Assembly (NCBI GenBank): GCA_036675505.1
Contig: JAKFEW010000021.1
Coordinates: forward strand, 26,324-90,323
DNA: 64,000 nucleotides
Source: JAKFEW01 sp036675505
GTDB lineage: Bacteria > Cyanobacteriota > Sericytochromatia > S15B-MN24 > JAQBPE01
Direction of reading: 5' to 3'
A program made the translations under genes and the position numbers. A model generated the notes under the pieces. It saw only the letters and a list, made by a program, of their open reading frames with translations, did no database searches and had not been told where the DNA came from. Positions 32,562 through 41,258 of this stretch are shown here, piece by piece (within the stretch, counting starts at the first letter, position 1; each line of letters opens with the position of its first letter).

Positions 32562-33485
32562 ATGCGTATCAGCAACAACACGATGATCGAGCACGCGATG
32601 CGCGACATTGGCGCCAACAAGGTGCGGGTCGCGAACGTCCAGCGCGATATCACCACCGGCGTGCGGATTCACCGGGGCTCGGACGATCCGACTTCGGCCG
32701 CGCGGGCCGCGGCCCTGCGGCAGCAGTTGGCGGTGAACGGCACCTACGCCGAGAACATCGACCGCGCCGGCGACTTCCTGATGAACACCGACGAGGCGCT
32801 CACGAAGCTGAACGATGCGATGGTGCGGATCCGCAACCTCGCCCTGCAAGGCGCCAGTGGCCATCTGCAGCAGTCCGACAAGGAAGTGATCGCCCGCGAA
32901 GTGACCGAGCTGCGCGAGCTGATCCGCACGGTCGGCAACACCAAAGACGCGCAGGGCCGCTACCTCTTCGGCGGCCTCAAGACCCAGACCGAGCCCCTGC
33001 CCGCGGCCGACGTCACCCTCGGCCCCAACGACGCGGGCACGATGTCCGTCGAGGTGGCCCAGGGATCGACCATGACGTACAATGTAACGGGCTTCCAGGT
33101 GTTCGGCGACTTGTTGGCGCCGGCGGTCGCCCCCTCCAACTTCCCGCCGAACGTATTCGGCACGCTCGACGAGCTGGCTTCCTTTCTGAACGGCGGCACC
33201 AACGACCGCAGCATCACGGATACCTCGCTCGCGAGGATCGATGCCCACATCGATTCCCTGTCCGCGCTCCGTACGGAGGTGGGCGCCCGGATCCAGCGGC
33301 TGGATCTCGCCAAGATCCGCTACGAAGACATGAACATGACGCTCGACGGGCTGCTCCAGGATACGGAGGCCACCGACATCGCCGACGCGTCGCTGCGACT
33401 CAACCAGTACGAAGCGGCCTTCCGGGCTTCCCTCTCGGTCGGCGCCCGCGCGCTCCCCCTTTCTCTCGTGGACTTCCTCCGGTGA
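32562..33485 (+). CDS. flgL: Hook-filament junction protein FlgL (HAP3)
   Basis: 307 residues with a flagellin-like N-terminus ('MRISNNTMIEHAMRDIGANK', 'ITTGVRIHRGSDDPTSAARA') and a C-terminal helix containing 'DIADASLRLNQYEAAFRASL'. The shorter length and the FlgK neighbour separate it from flagellin itself. GGGGGAGG lies upstream of the ATG. Its last codons overlap the start of fliW by 4 bases. Confidence 0.95.
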   Translation: MRISNNTMIEHAMRDIGANKVRVANVQRDITTGVRIHRGSDDPTSAARAAALRQQLAVNGTYAENIDRAGDFLMNTDEALTKLNDAMVRIRNLALQGASGHLQQSDKEVIAREVTELRELIRTVGNTKDAQGRYLFGGLKTQTEPLPAADVTLGPNDAGTMSVEVAQGSTMTYNVTGFQVFGDLLAPAVAPSNFPPNVFGTLDELASFLNGGTNDRSITDTSLARIDAHIDSLSALRTEVGARIQRLDLAKIRYEDMNMTLDGLLQDTEATDIADASLRLNQYEAAFRASLSVGARALPLSLVDFLR

Positions 33486-33970
33486 ACGTGACGCTCTTGA
33501 AGGACGCCTCAGGCATGCAGTTCCAGACCACCCGCTTCGGCACCATCGAAGTCGATCTCGACACGATCATCCACTTCCCGCTCGGGCTGCTCGGCTTCGA
33601 GCGCTACCAGCGGTACATTCTGATCGACAGCGACGAAGCGGCGCCATTGCGCTGGCTACAGTGCGTGGACGAGGGCGGGCTGGCCTTCCTGGTGGTCGAG
33701 CCGGGCCTTTTCTTCGCCGCATACGCGCCGAAGCTCTCGGCCGACGACCGCGATTTCCTGCAACTGGCGGAAGGCGACGTTCCGGCCGTCGCGAGCCTGG
33801 TGGTGGTCCCGGAAAACCCGCTCGAGATGACGGTCAACCTGGTCGGCCCCCTGGTGATGAACGTCGACAAGCGGCTGGGCAAGCAGGTCGTGCTGCACGA
33901 CAGTGGCTTCTCCACGCGCCAGCGGCTGATCCCCGATACCTCGACCCCCGAGACGGCGGTACCGGTGTAG
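33482..33970 (+). CDS. fliW: Flagellar assembly factor FliW
   Basis: 162 residues from a GTG that overlaps the flgL stop. Typical pieces are 'TRFGTIEVDLDTIIHFPLGL', 'GFERYQRYILIDSDEAAPLR', 'WLQCVDEGGLAFLVV' and 'TVNLVGPLVMNVDKRLGKQV'. FliW binds CsrA and also flagellin, so that CsrA represses flagellin translation only when flagellin has been exported. csrA is the next gene, 48 bases on, as in Bacillus and many spirochaetes. Confidence 0.96.
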   Translation: MNVTLLKDASGMQFQTTRFGTIEVDLDTIIHFPLGLLGFERYQRYILIDSDEAAPLRWLQCVDEGGLAFLVVEPGLFFAAYAPKLSADDRDFLQLAEGDVPAVASLVVVPENPLEMTVNLVGPLVMNVDKRLGKQVVLHDSGFSTRQRLIPDTSTPETAVPV

Positions 33971-34018
33971 TAGAATTGACCCATCGCCGTCCTCGTTTTC
34001 CCCGTCAGGTGTTCGCCG

Positions 34019-34270
34019 TTGCTCGTACTCAGCCGTAAAATCAACCAGAGCGTGATGATCGGCGACGACATCGAGATCATCCTGCTGGAAACCAAGGGCG
34101 ACACGGCCAAGATCGGCATCGTGGCGCCGCGCGATGTAAAGGTCTTCCGCCAGGAAATCTACCAGGCCATCAAGGCCGAGAACCAGAAGTCGGCCCAGGC
34201 CAGCGCCACGCTCGAGTCGGCATCCTCGCTTTTGAAGGACGTCTTGAAGCAACGGAAGACCGAAGAGTAA
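34019..34270 (+). CDS. csrA: Carbon storage regulator CsrA
   Basis: 83 residues from a TTG. 'MLVLSRKINQSVMIGDDIEI' and 'VKIGIVAP'-like 'AKIGIVAPRDVKVFRQEIYQ' are the standard RNA-binding beta-strands. The tail ('ATLESASSLLKDVLKQRKTE') extends about 20 residues beyond E. coli CsrA, in the region FliW contacts in Bacillus. No clear purine-rich ribosome-binding site precedes the TTG, so translation may depend on fliW. A strong terminator follows. Confidence 0.95.
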   Translation: MLVLSRKINQSVMIGDDIEIILLETKGDTAKIGIVAPRDVKVFRQEIYQAIKAENQKSAQASATLESASSLLKDVLKQRKTEE

Positions 34271-34289
34271 GAACCCTCAATCGCCTGAT

Positions 34290-34318
34290 ACGCCCGCCAC
34301 GCCTAGCGTGGCGGGCGT
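34290..34318 (+). terminator. Terminator of the flagellar operon after csrA
   Basis: A perfect 13-bp stem (ACGCCCGCCACGC with GCGTGGCGGGCGT) and three-base loop are followed by TAACTTTTG. It closes the operon that ends with csrA and isolates flhF. Confidence 0.9.
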
Positions 34319-34371
34319 TAACTTTTGTGACGCGTGTGACGCTTGCACAGTTTTCGATACCAACCGGGGGG

Positions 34372-34377
34372 TATACT
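34372..34377 (+). promoter_or_regulatory. Candidate -10 element before flhF
   Basis: TATACT stands in an AT-richer stretch after the csrA terminator, but no -35 at the right distance is convincing (TTGCAC is 23 bases upstream). It implies a leader of about 140 bases that contains the 22-bp repeats. Confidence 0.3.
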
Positions 34378-34446
34378 TATGTTTGGCAGAGCCCTGAAAA
34401 TCGGCACGGCGAGCCAATTAGCGGGTAAGCGAGCGTTTCGTGACAA

Positions 34447-34512
34447 CGCCTGCGGCCAATCCCGTTAGCGCCTGCGGCTAATCCGGTTAGCGCCTGCGGC
34501 TAGACCGGTAAG
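34447..34512 (+). repeat. Three 22-bp tandem repeats upstream of flhF
   Basis: Three units in exact 22-base register begin with CGCCTGCGGC and end with a GTTAG or GTAAG. The starts are 34447, 34469 and 34491. The last unit abuts the flhF ribosome-binding site AGGGAGGACG. The 22-base period is about two helical turns, so bound proteins would line up on one face. It could equally be a leader RNA element or a replication-slippage product. Confidence 0.85.
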
Positions 34513-34523
34513 GGAGGACGACC

Positions 34524-35978
34524 TTGAAGATCCGGCAGTACACGGCCCCCACGATGCAAGAGGCCATCTTGAAGATCAAGGTGGACCTGGGCCCGACCGC
34601 GGTCATCCTGCACACGCGCAAGTTCAAGCGTGGCGGGTTCATGGGCTTTTTCGCCCAGGACATGGTCGAGGTGCTCGCCGCGGTCGATCCCAAAGACGCC
34701 GACAAGGAGAAGGGCCAGCCCCAGGGCGAAAGCCGGGAGCGCGCCCCCGCGCAGGCCTCCCGTCCGGCCGCCGCGCTGCCCGAAGGCCTCGACCTCGGCC
34801 CGCTGGCCGCGCCCGGCGCGCCGCGCAACGCAGGCCCAGTCCGCGAGCAACGCGAAGCGGCCGCCATGGCGCGTGAGCTGCTCGCCGCCGCCGGTCTCAC
34901 CGCCAGGCCGCCGGCCAACGAGGACGTGGTGATCCCGGCGGGCCCCCGCTACCAGGAGGGCGTCGAGCCGCCGGCCCGCCGCGCCGCGGCCACGGCGGTG
35001 GTCGAACAGGCACCGCCCGTGGCCCCCGCGCGCTCGTCGTTCGGCCAGCCCGCGGCCGTCACGATGATGCCCGAGGGCAGCAAGCTGGCCGATGAGGTCG
35101 GCGAGCTCAAGGCGACGGTCACGGACCTCAAATCGATGATGGCGACGCTGGTCGGCCAGCTAGAGATGACGCCGCGCACCCCGCAGCAGTTCCCGACCTT
35201 GCTTCAGCGCGTGTACGACAAGCTCCTCGCCCTCGACGTCGACGCCTCGATCGCCCGCGGCCTGGTCGTCTATCTCCAGCGCGAGCAGCCCCACCTCAAG
35301 ACCTACGACGAGCTCTGCGACGCCCTCGAGCTGCCGGTCGCCGGCCTGCTCGGCGTGAGCGGCCCGATCGTCACGGCCACCGGCGAGCGCAAGATCGTCG
35401 CGCTGATCGGCCCCACCGGCGTCGGCAAGACGACCACGATCGCCAAGCTCGCCGCCAACTTCGCGCTCTCGCGCAACATCGACATGGCGTTGCTCACGAT
35501 CGATACCTACCGCGTGGCCGCCATCGAGCAGCTCAAGACCTACGGCGACATCATCGGCCTGCCGGTCGAGGTCGTGCTCACCCCCCAGAGCTTGAAGGAG
35601 GCGCTCAAGCTCCACCTGGACAAGGGTCTGATCCTGATCGACACCGCCGGCCGCAGCCCCTACAACCGGCTCCACATCAACGAGCTACGAAGCTTCCTCG
35701 ACGTCGAGCCACGGGTGGAGACCCACCTCGTGCTCTCCGCGAGCACCCGCCTCGCGGACCTCAAGCAGATCGTCAAGAACTTCGCCTCCACCGGCGTCGA
35801 CCGCCTGATCTTCTCGAAGACGGACGAAACCGACATCGTGGGCGGCGTCATCTCGATCGCCCACGAGACCGGCCTGCCCGTCTCGTACGTGACGACCGGC
35901 CAGAGCGTGCCGGACGACATCATGGTCGCCGAAGGTCAATCTCTGTCCCGCATGCTCGTCCAGCAGCTCAAGGGTTAA
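34524..35978 (+). CDS. flhF: Flagellar SRP-type GTPase FlhF
   Basis: 484 residues from a TTG with GGGAGGACG upstream. The N-terminal B domain starts 'MKIRQYTAPTMQEAILKIKV' with 'DLGPTAVILHTRKFKRGGF'. An Ala/Pro-rich linker follows, then the N domain and the G domain with 'LIGPTGVGKTTTIAKLAANF' near residue 294, 'IDTYRVAAIEQLKTYGDI', 'LIDTAGRSPYN' and 'FSKTDET'. FlhF sets flagellar number and polar position, working with FlhG, whose gene starts 4 bases later. Confidence 0.95.
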   Translation: MKIRQYTAPTMQEAILKIKVDLGPTAVILHTRKFKRGGFMGFFAQDMVEVLAAVDPKDADKEKGQPQGESRERAPAQASRPAAALPEGLDLGPLAAPGAPRNAGPVREQREAAAMARELLAAAGLTARPPANEDVVIPAGPRYQEGVEPPARRAAATAVVEQAPPVAPARSSFGQPAAVTMMPEGSKLADEVGELKATVTDLKSMMATLVGQLEMTPRTPQQFPTLLQRVYDKLLALDVDASIARGLVVYLQREQPHLKTYDELCDALELPVAGLLGVSGPIVTATGERKIVALIGPTGVGKTTTIAKLAANFALSRNIDMALLTIDTYRVAAIEQLKTYGDIIGLPVEVVLTPQSLKEALKLHLDKGLILIDTAGRSPYNRLHINELRSFLDVEPRVETHLVLSASTRLADLKQIVKNFASTGVDRLIFSKTDETDIVGGVISIAHETGLPVSYVTTGQSVPDDIMVAEGQSLSRMLVQQLKG

Positions 35979-35982
35979 GCGC

Positions 35983-36969
35983 ATGAGCGATCAAGCCAAC
36001 CGCCTGCGGGAGCTGATGCGGGCGAACAAGAAGGCCGGAATGGCCGCCGCCGCCGCCAAGGCCGCCCTGGTCACGAAGGTCGCCGAGCCCGCGGGCTCCC
36101 CGGCAGGCGTGCCGACGGTCTCGTCGGTCGCCATCAGCAGCAGCCCGATCTTCCCTACCACCTCCCATGCCCGCGTCATCGTCGTGACGAGCGGCAAGGG
36201 CGGCGTGGGCAAGACCAACATCACCGTGAACCTCGCGCTCGCGCTCGCCAAGCGCGGCAAGCGCACCGTGCTGTTCGACGCCGACCTCGGCATGGCGAAC
36301 GTGGACGTGATCCTGGGCGTCTCGCCCAAGGCCCACCTCGCGGACGTCGTGGCCGGCCGCAAGCGGCTCGAGGAAATCCTGCTGCAGGTGACCGAGGGGC
36401 TCGAGATCGTGCCCGGCGGCTCGGGCATGCACGAGCTCGCCGACCTGCCGCAAGACGTCCTCGAGGGCTTCGTGCGTGGCCTGCGCGACCTCGAGCACCG
36501 CGCCGACTTCATCCTGGTCGACACGGGCGCGGGCATCAGCCGCGCCGTGCTCAACTTCGTGCTCGCCGCCAACGAGATCTTGGTGGTCACCACGCCGGAG
36601 CCGACCGCCATCACCGACGCGTACGGGCTGATCAAGGCGATCGACCAGCACAACCCGCTCGCCCAGGTCCGCCTGCTGATCAACATGGCCGAGTCGGAGC
36701 AGGAAGCCCGCGCCGTGGCGCAGAAGTTGATCATGATCGTGGATCGTTTCCTCGACGTGGAGGTTTCGTACCTCACGTGGCTGGAGAAGGACCCCAACGT
36801 CAGCCGCGCCGTGCTCCAGCAGCAGCCGTTCTACCACGCGTTCCCCTACGGACCGACCACGCGCCGCATCAACATGCTCGCGAGCCTGTTGATCGAGCCC
36901 GAGGAGGGCCAGGAGCCCCCGGAGTCGACCACGAGCTTCTTCAACCGGGTGGCGCGGCTCTTCCGCTAG
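35983..36969 (+). CDS. flhG: MinD-like ATPase FlhG (YlxH)
   Basis: 328 residues. The N-terminus 'MSDQANRLREL' contains the DQAxxLR motif that activates FlhF GTPase. After an Ala-rich linker the deviant Walker A 'TSGKGGVGKTNI' is near residues 69-80, followed by 'LFDADLGMANVDVILGV', 'IVPGGSGMHELADL' and 'ILVDTGAGIS'. A C-terminal membrane-targeting helix ('TTSFFNRVARLFR') is likely. FlhG limits flagellar number. It converges with the lipoprotein gene on the other strand; their stop codons share CTAG. Confidence 0.94.
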   Translation: MSDQANRLRELMRANKKAGMAAAAAKAALVTKVAEPAGSPAGVPTVSSVAISSSPIFPTTSHARVIVVTSGKGGVGKTNITVNLALALAKRGKRTVLFDADLGMANVDVILGVSPKAHLADVVAGRKRLEEILLQVTEGLEIVPGGSGMHELADLPQDVLEGFVRGLRDLEHRADFILVDTGAGISRAVLNFVLAANEILVVTTPEPTAITDAYGLIKAIDQHNPLAQVRLLINMAESEQEARAVAQKLIMIVDRFLDVEVSYLTWLEKDPNVSRAVLQQQPFYHAFPYGPTTRRINMLASLLIEPEEGQEPPESTTSFFNRVARLFR

Positions 36970-38459
36970 AGCCGCACCGCGCGGCTCGACGTCCGAAAGT
37001 CCGGCTTTTCCGTCCAGGGCTCGACGCGCAGCTGGCGTGCCGGCCAGAACTCCGGCAGCGACGCGACCTGGCGTGCGCCGATGCCGGCGGCATCCACCGC
37101 GCGCACGATCACGTCGCCTGTCCCGGCCGGCGGCCAGGCGTCGGCGTCGACCTCGACGCGCCGCTCGGTCGTCCACACCTCCCAGACGGGCCCCGCGAAG
37201 CCATCCTTGTAAACTTCCACCTGGTAACCCTCGACGTCTGCCACCTGGCTCCAGGTGATCACGCGCGTGGGCGCGTCGATCGTCACGGTCGGCACCTCGA
37301 GCAGCCGCCCGGTCGTGGAGAGCGCGGCGCGATCGATGACCCGCGTGTACGAGCTGCGGGCGTTGCCGGAGCCGTCACGCGCCTCGAGCAGGAGCCGCAG
37401 GACGCCGGGCAGGTCAGCCGCCGGGGGGATGGCGAAACTGCCGGTGTTCGCCGCGGAGTCGACGATCGCGGTGGTCGGCGCGCCGTCCTGCACGAGCTCG
37501 AGCTGCGCGTGGAAGCTCGTCAGGCCTGCCGGGATGACGCTCGTGACATAGGACACCGAATCCGTGAGGGCGTGCAGCGTCACGGCCGGGCCCTCGTCGT
37601 CGCGGGGATCGAACGGCGCCGAGACGCCGAGCAGGGGCGCGCCCGCGCCGTCGAGGCCATTCGCGAGGAGGACCGCGCCATGCCGGCCGACGTCGCGGTA
37701 GCGTACGAGGACGCCGAAGCGACCGTCCACGAGCCCGACGCTGCCGGGCGTGTACCGGCTCGCCCCGAAGTCCTGGTAGTAAACCGTCGCGGCCTGGAGG
37801 TCGGCGAGCGGCCATACGATCGTGCCGCCGATGCCATGCGGATCGCGCTCGGCCGGCGCCGTGAGCTGGCTGACGCTCCGCACATGGAGGTCGGTGGGGA
37901 AATCCAGGCCCTGCACGGTCGAGGTCGCATAGCCGGCCGCCATGACGGTCACCGGGGCCTGCATCGGACCATCGATGTGGAAGACGCCGTCGGCGCCCGT
38001 GGTCCCGCTGCGGCCGTCGGCGGTGCGGACCTCGGCGAGCGCCACCGGGCGCTCGGTCTCGTCGAGCACGCGTCCGTCGAAGTTCGGCGGCAAGGTCGGG
38101 GCCGCCGACGGCCGGGGACGGGAGCCCCCGCCCGAGCCACTAGATACGAGCGGGGCGCTGACGGCGGGCGTCGGCGTCGACGCCGGGCTCTCCGAGGGCC
38201 CGGGCGTCCTGGTCGGCCCCTCGCTGGGCGTCGGCTCAGGCGTGGTGGGCGCGGCACTCGCGGCTGCAGCCGTGGTGACGGGCCGATCGCCTCGCACCGC
38301 CTGGACCTCGAGGCCGAAGCGGAGCGACGGCACGGCTGGCCGCGGGAGCGGACCAGTTGCGTCGGGGATCGCGTCGCACGCCGCGACAGCGAGCGCCGCG
38401 ACGAGGACTGAAAGGAGTGTCGGGACGCCGGATCGGCGTCCCGGAAGACCGAGGCACAT
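36966..38459 (-). CDS. Carboxypeptidase-regulatory-like lipoprotein (second copy of a pair)
   Basis: 497 residues from the ATG at 38459. The signal ends in 'LAVAAC' (Cys28). A Thr/Pro/Ser-rich linker precedes one carboxypeptidase-regulatory-like domain ('FDGRVLDETERPVALAEVRT' and 'TGADGVFHIDG'). The rest is beta-rich with a fibronectin-III-like module ('ITWSQVADVEGYQVEVYKDG'). It ends in 'DFRTSSRAVRL'. The C-terminal half resembles the 445-residue lipoprotein at 44.3-45.6 kb, which ends in 'DWRRASRQFRVTL'. It lies 2 bases after the propeller lipoprotein gene. Function unknown. Confidence 0.72.
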   Translation of the reverse strand: MCLGLPGRRSGVPTLLSVLVAALAVAACDAIPDATGPLPRPAVPSLRFGLEVQAVRGDRPVTTAAAASAAPTTPEPTPSEGPTRTPGPSESPASTPTPAVSAPLVSSGSGGGSRPRPSAAPTLPPNFDGRVLDETERPVALAEVRTADGRSGTTGADGVFHIDGPMQAPVTVMAAGYATSTVQGLDFPTDLHVRSVSQLTAPAERDPHGIGGTIVWPLADLQAATVYYQDFGASRYTPGSVGLVDGRFGVLVRYRDVGRHGAVLLANGLDGAGAPLLGVSAPFDPRDDEGPAVTLHALTDSVSYVTSVIPAGLTSFHAQLELVQDGAPTTAIVDSAANTGSFAIPPAADLPGVLRLLLEARDGSGNARSSYTRVIDRAALSTTGRLLEVPTVTIDAPTRVITWSQVADVEGYQVEVYKDGFAGPVWEVWTTERRVEVDADAWPPAGTGDVIVRAVDAAGIGARQVASLPEFWPARQLRVEPWTEKPDFRTSSRAVRL

Positions 38460-38461
38460 GG

Positions 38462-41164
38462 CTAGAGGTTGAAGGCCCAAAGCCGCCCGTTGTTCGGTGA
38501 AGCAGCGGTCGGGTGGAACGTGCCGACGTACAGGCGGGCCTCGTTGGGCTCGAAGACCATGTAGGGGGTGCCGCAGGCCGCGTCCGCGAAGACCGTGCCG
38601 GCGCCACTCGTGATGTCCAGGGTCGACACGACCGGCGGGAAGGTACCGTCCGACGTCGTCGTCGGGATCGTGCCGAAGCCGAACTTCCGCAAGGTCGTCT
38701 TGATCGAGCGGCCCGAGGAGTCGAGGTCGTTGTCCATCACGTAGACGCCGCCGTTCGTGAGGAGCGGTGCCGTCCGGTTACCCACGAAGCGGGTATTCGG
38801 GCTGCCGGTCGCTGCGAAGAGCGGGCCGTCCGCGGCGTCAGCGCCGATGCTGGTCATGTTGTAGAACGTCTTGGTGGGGTCGGCCAGGCTGGCCATGCTC
38901 TCGGCGATCGATGCCGCCGAGTACTGCGCGGCCGTGAAGGTCTGGTAGCTGACGCGATAGATGGCGTTGGTGTTCACCGCCCAGATCTGCTGGTACAGCG
39001 AGTCGATCGTGACAGGGATGCACATCGCCGGCGCCGGGGCGCCACGCGAGCTGAGCTCGAGGATCAGCTTCGGCCGTTTGTTCTCGCCCGTGCCACCGTT
39101 GGTGAACTTCGGACAGCCCGCGTTGTGCGGCTTGCCGTTGTCGTGCGACGTCGAAGACTCGTGGTCCAGGTCGTCGTAGAAGGCGAAGGTGCGCGTCTCG
39201 TTCTCCGGGATCTTGCCGGTCGTGTACCAATCGTACTCCAGGCCGCCCGCCGTCGACTGGAAGGTCGAGGCGGTGCCGTTGTTGACGATGCTGGGAATCA
39301 GCTTGTCGGCGTCATGGTCGCCGTTGCCGAGCGGGCTCGTAGAATAGTCGCCGGCCGTGTCGAAGGCGTCGCCGTCGAAGAAGGTCGGACGGTTGTTGGG
39401 CGTGATGGTGTCGTAGTCCCAGTCCACGCCGGAGCCGTCGTTTTTCTCGCTTTTCACGACCCAGCCCTCGAAGGCCGGGTATCCACCGGCGCCTGCGGAG
39501 TTCGAAGCCACCGAGCAGTGCAGGCGGACGGAGCTCGAGATCAACGCGCGCGGCGTCGGTTCACCAGTAATGGTGAGGTTGGCCGCGTCGAGCGTGAACT
39601 TGACGTAGGCGTACTGGCCCTTGAAGGGCTCCGCATCGGTGTCGGCGTCGTAGGTGCGGAAAGAGAAGAAGGAGTCGTTGGTCTTGTTGACCGTATAGCT
39701 GGGCCGGAGGTTCGTCGCGTTGTCGTCGCTGAGCGTCACGCTACAAGGCGTGCCGGTGCCGCCGACCGTGTTGTCGGGGTAAATCGTCTTCTCGACGGTG
39801 CTGTCGTTGTAGGGGTAGTTGTTCAGGCTCTGGGGCGGCACGATCGGGTCGGTGACCGTGACGACCGGCTTGCCGTAGGAATACGTGTAGGTGGTGGGCG
39901 GCGTCTGCTGGTCGACCAGCAGCGAGACCGACTGGCCGATCTGGCTGGTCGGCAGGTGGATCATGGCGATCGACGAGGCGACTGGCACGAAGGCATAATA
40001 CGGCACGAAGCTGTTGTCCACGTCGACGGCCGGCGTGGCCCACACCGGCGCCGACAGTGAGATCGGCGCCGTGACGTTGCCGGGGCCCATGCCCGTGGTC
40101 GAACCGACCGTCGCGGTGGTGCACTTCGTGTCGTAATAATAGACACGGCCAAAATCGGCGGTGGTCGTCGTCGTCGAGTCCTGCACCCACGTACCGATGA
40201 CGGCCTTGCCGCCGAGCACGATCGGTGCGGCGCGCACGCCCTCATGAACCGCACCCGCGTTGATGATGCTGGGCAGCGTGTAGCTGTCCGACAGGGTAAA
40301 CGTTTCGTCCGTCGTGATGCTCTGATCCTGGCCGATCGTGAAGCGAAACAGCTTGACGGTGTTCGTCGAGCCCGCCGTGCCGCTATTGCCGAGGATGTAA
40401 ACGGTATCGAGCGTGCCGTCCGTGCGCGAGGCGAGGGCGTCAATCCAGGGGGCCGGCATGGTCGGCTCGGGCCCGGTGAAGTCGAGCGTGCCGCCGATGT
40501 TGTAGTTGAGCGTCGTCGAGGTGAAGGCGGTGTTACGGCCAATGTTGTAGCTGTCCAACGTATCGCCCGTGTTCACGTCGATAGCGATGAAATTGCCTTC
40601 CTGCGAGACGACGTACGCCCGCTTGCCATTGAACGACATCGTGATCGAGGTGTGCGAGAAGGTCTGGGCGACCCCGCCGCCACCGATCGGGCTGCCATCG
40701 TCGTTCAGCGCGTCGGTCGTGACTTGCTGCGCCTCGATCAGGGTCGGGTTGCCCGACGCGTCATGCTGGTAGCGCAGCAAGATCCCGTCGTTGGTGAGCG
40801 CATAGGAGCGATTCTTCTTCCAGTCGTAGGCCGGCGAGCTGGTCAGCTTGCCATTGGTCGTGGTGCTGAAGCTGGTCTTGTAGCCCAACGCCTGAATGCC
40901 GAAGGACGGGGGCTTGATCGGCGTGTTGTGCCGGATGCGGTCCGCCTCCGCGGTGGTCAGGCGCTGGTAGGTCCAGTCCTGTACGGGCGGATGGGCCATG
41001 TTCTCGAGGACCGCCTGCCGATCCACCGTGAAGCTCGCGAACGGGTGCACATCGGCCGTCTGCAGGGCGACGGGCGCCGCCTGACAGGCGACGAGCGACG
41101 CGCAGAGCGCGACATGGGTCCAGAGCTTGCCGAAACGCCCACGAGTCGCACGATCCATGTGCAA
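38462..41164 (-). CDS. Beta-propeller lipoprotein with DNRLRE-like insertion (copy 2)
   Basis: 900 residues. The signal ends in 'ASLVAC' (Cys27). Propeller blades run from about residue 90 ('TSSPAYDWKKNRSYALTNDG', 'ITMSFNGKRAYVVSQEGNFI') and resume at the end ('LFAATGSPNTRFVGNRTAPL'). Between, at about 430-720, is a jelly-roll-like region ending 'KRPKLILELSS', the usual close of DNRLRE/CBM96-type carbohydrate-binding modules. The overall plan matches the 809-residue protein at 45.7-48.1 kb. Likely extracellular and lipid-anchored. No enzyme motif seen. Ser/Thr/Asn-rich throughout. Confidence 0.7.
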   Translation of the reverse strand: MHMDRATRGRFGKLWTHVALCASLVACQAAPVALQTADVHPFASFTVDRQAVLENMAHPPVQDWTYQRLTTAEADRIRHNTPIKPPSFGIQALGYKTSFSTTTNGKLTSSPAYDWKKNRSYALTNDGILLRYQHDASGNPTLIEAQQVTTDALNDDGSPIGGGGVAQTFSHTSITMSFNGKRAYVVSQEGNFIAIDVNTGDTLDSYNIGRNTAFTSTTLNYNIGGTLDFTGPEPTMPAPWIDALASRTDGTLDTVYILGNSGTAGSTNTVKLFRFTIGQDQSITTDETFTLSDSYTLPSIINAGAVHEGVRAAPIVLGGKAVIGTWVQDSTTTTTADFGRVYYYDTKCTTATVGSTTGMGPGNVTAPISLSAPVWATPAVDVDNSFVPYYAFVPVASSIAMIHLPTSQIGQSVSLLVDQQTPPTTYTYSYGKPVVTVTDPIVPPQSLNNYPYNDSTVEKTIYPDNTVGGTGTPCSVTLSDDNATNLRPSYTVNKTNDSFFSFRTYDADTDAEPFKGQYAYVKFTLDAANLTITGEPTPRALISSSVRLHCSVASNSAGAGGYPAFEGWVVKSEKNDGSGVDWDYDTITPNNRPTFFDGDAFDTAGDYSTSPLGNGDHDADKLIPSIVNNGTASTFQSTAGGLEYDWYTTGKIPENETRTFAFYDDLDHESSTSHDNGKPHNAGCPKFTNGGTGENKRPKLILELSSRGAPAPAMCIPVTIDSLYQQIWAVNTNAIYRVSYQTFTAAQYSAASIAESMASLADPTKTFYNMTSIGADAADGPLFAATGSPNTRFVGNRTAPLLTNGGVYVMDNDLDSSGRSIKTTLRKFGFGTIPTTTSDGTFPPVVSTLDITSGAGTVFADAACGTPYMVFEPNEARLYVGTFHPTAASPNNGRLWAFNL

Positions 41165-41258
41165 TCCTCCCTTGCTCCCAACCCGGCCCGATCTATCCGA
41201 GCCGCCTCATCATGCGTACCCGATCGAGCGAGCACCGAAACGCGCGGTTTGGTGCCAC

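Noticed and set aside
34380..34510. A c-di-GMP (GEMM) riboswitch in the flhF leader
   Set aside because: The leader is in a plausible place but lacks the conserved GEMM core sequences; no other riboswitch consensus fits by eye.
34447..34512. The 22-bp repeats as a mini CRISPR array
   Set aside because: The units are back to back with no spacers, and no cas gene is present.
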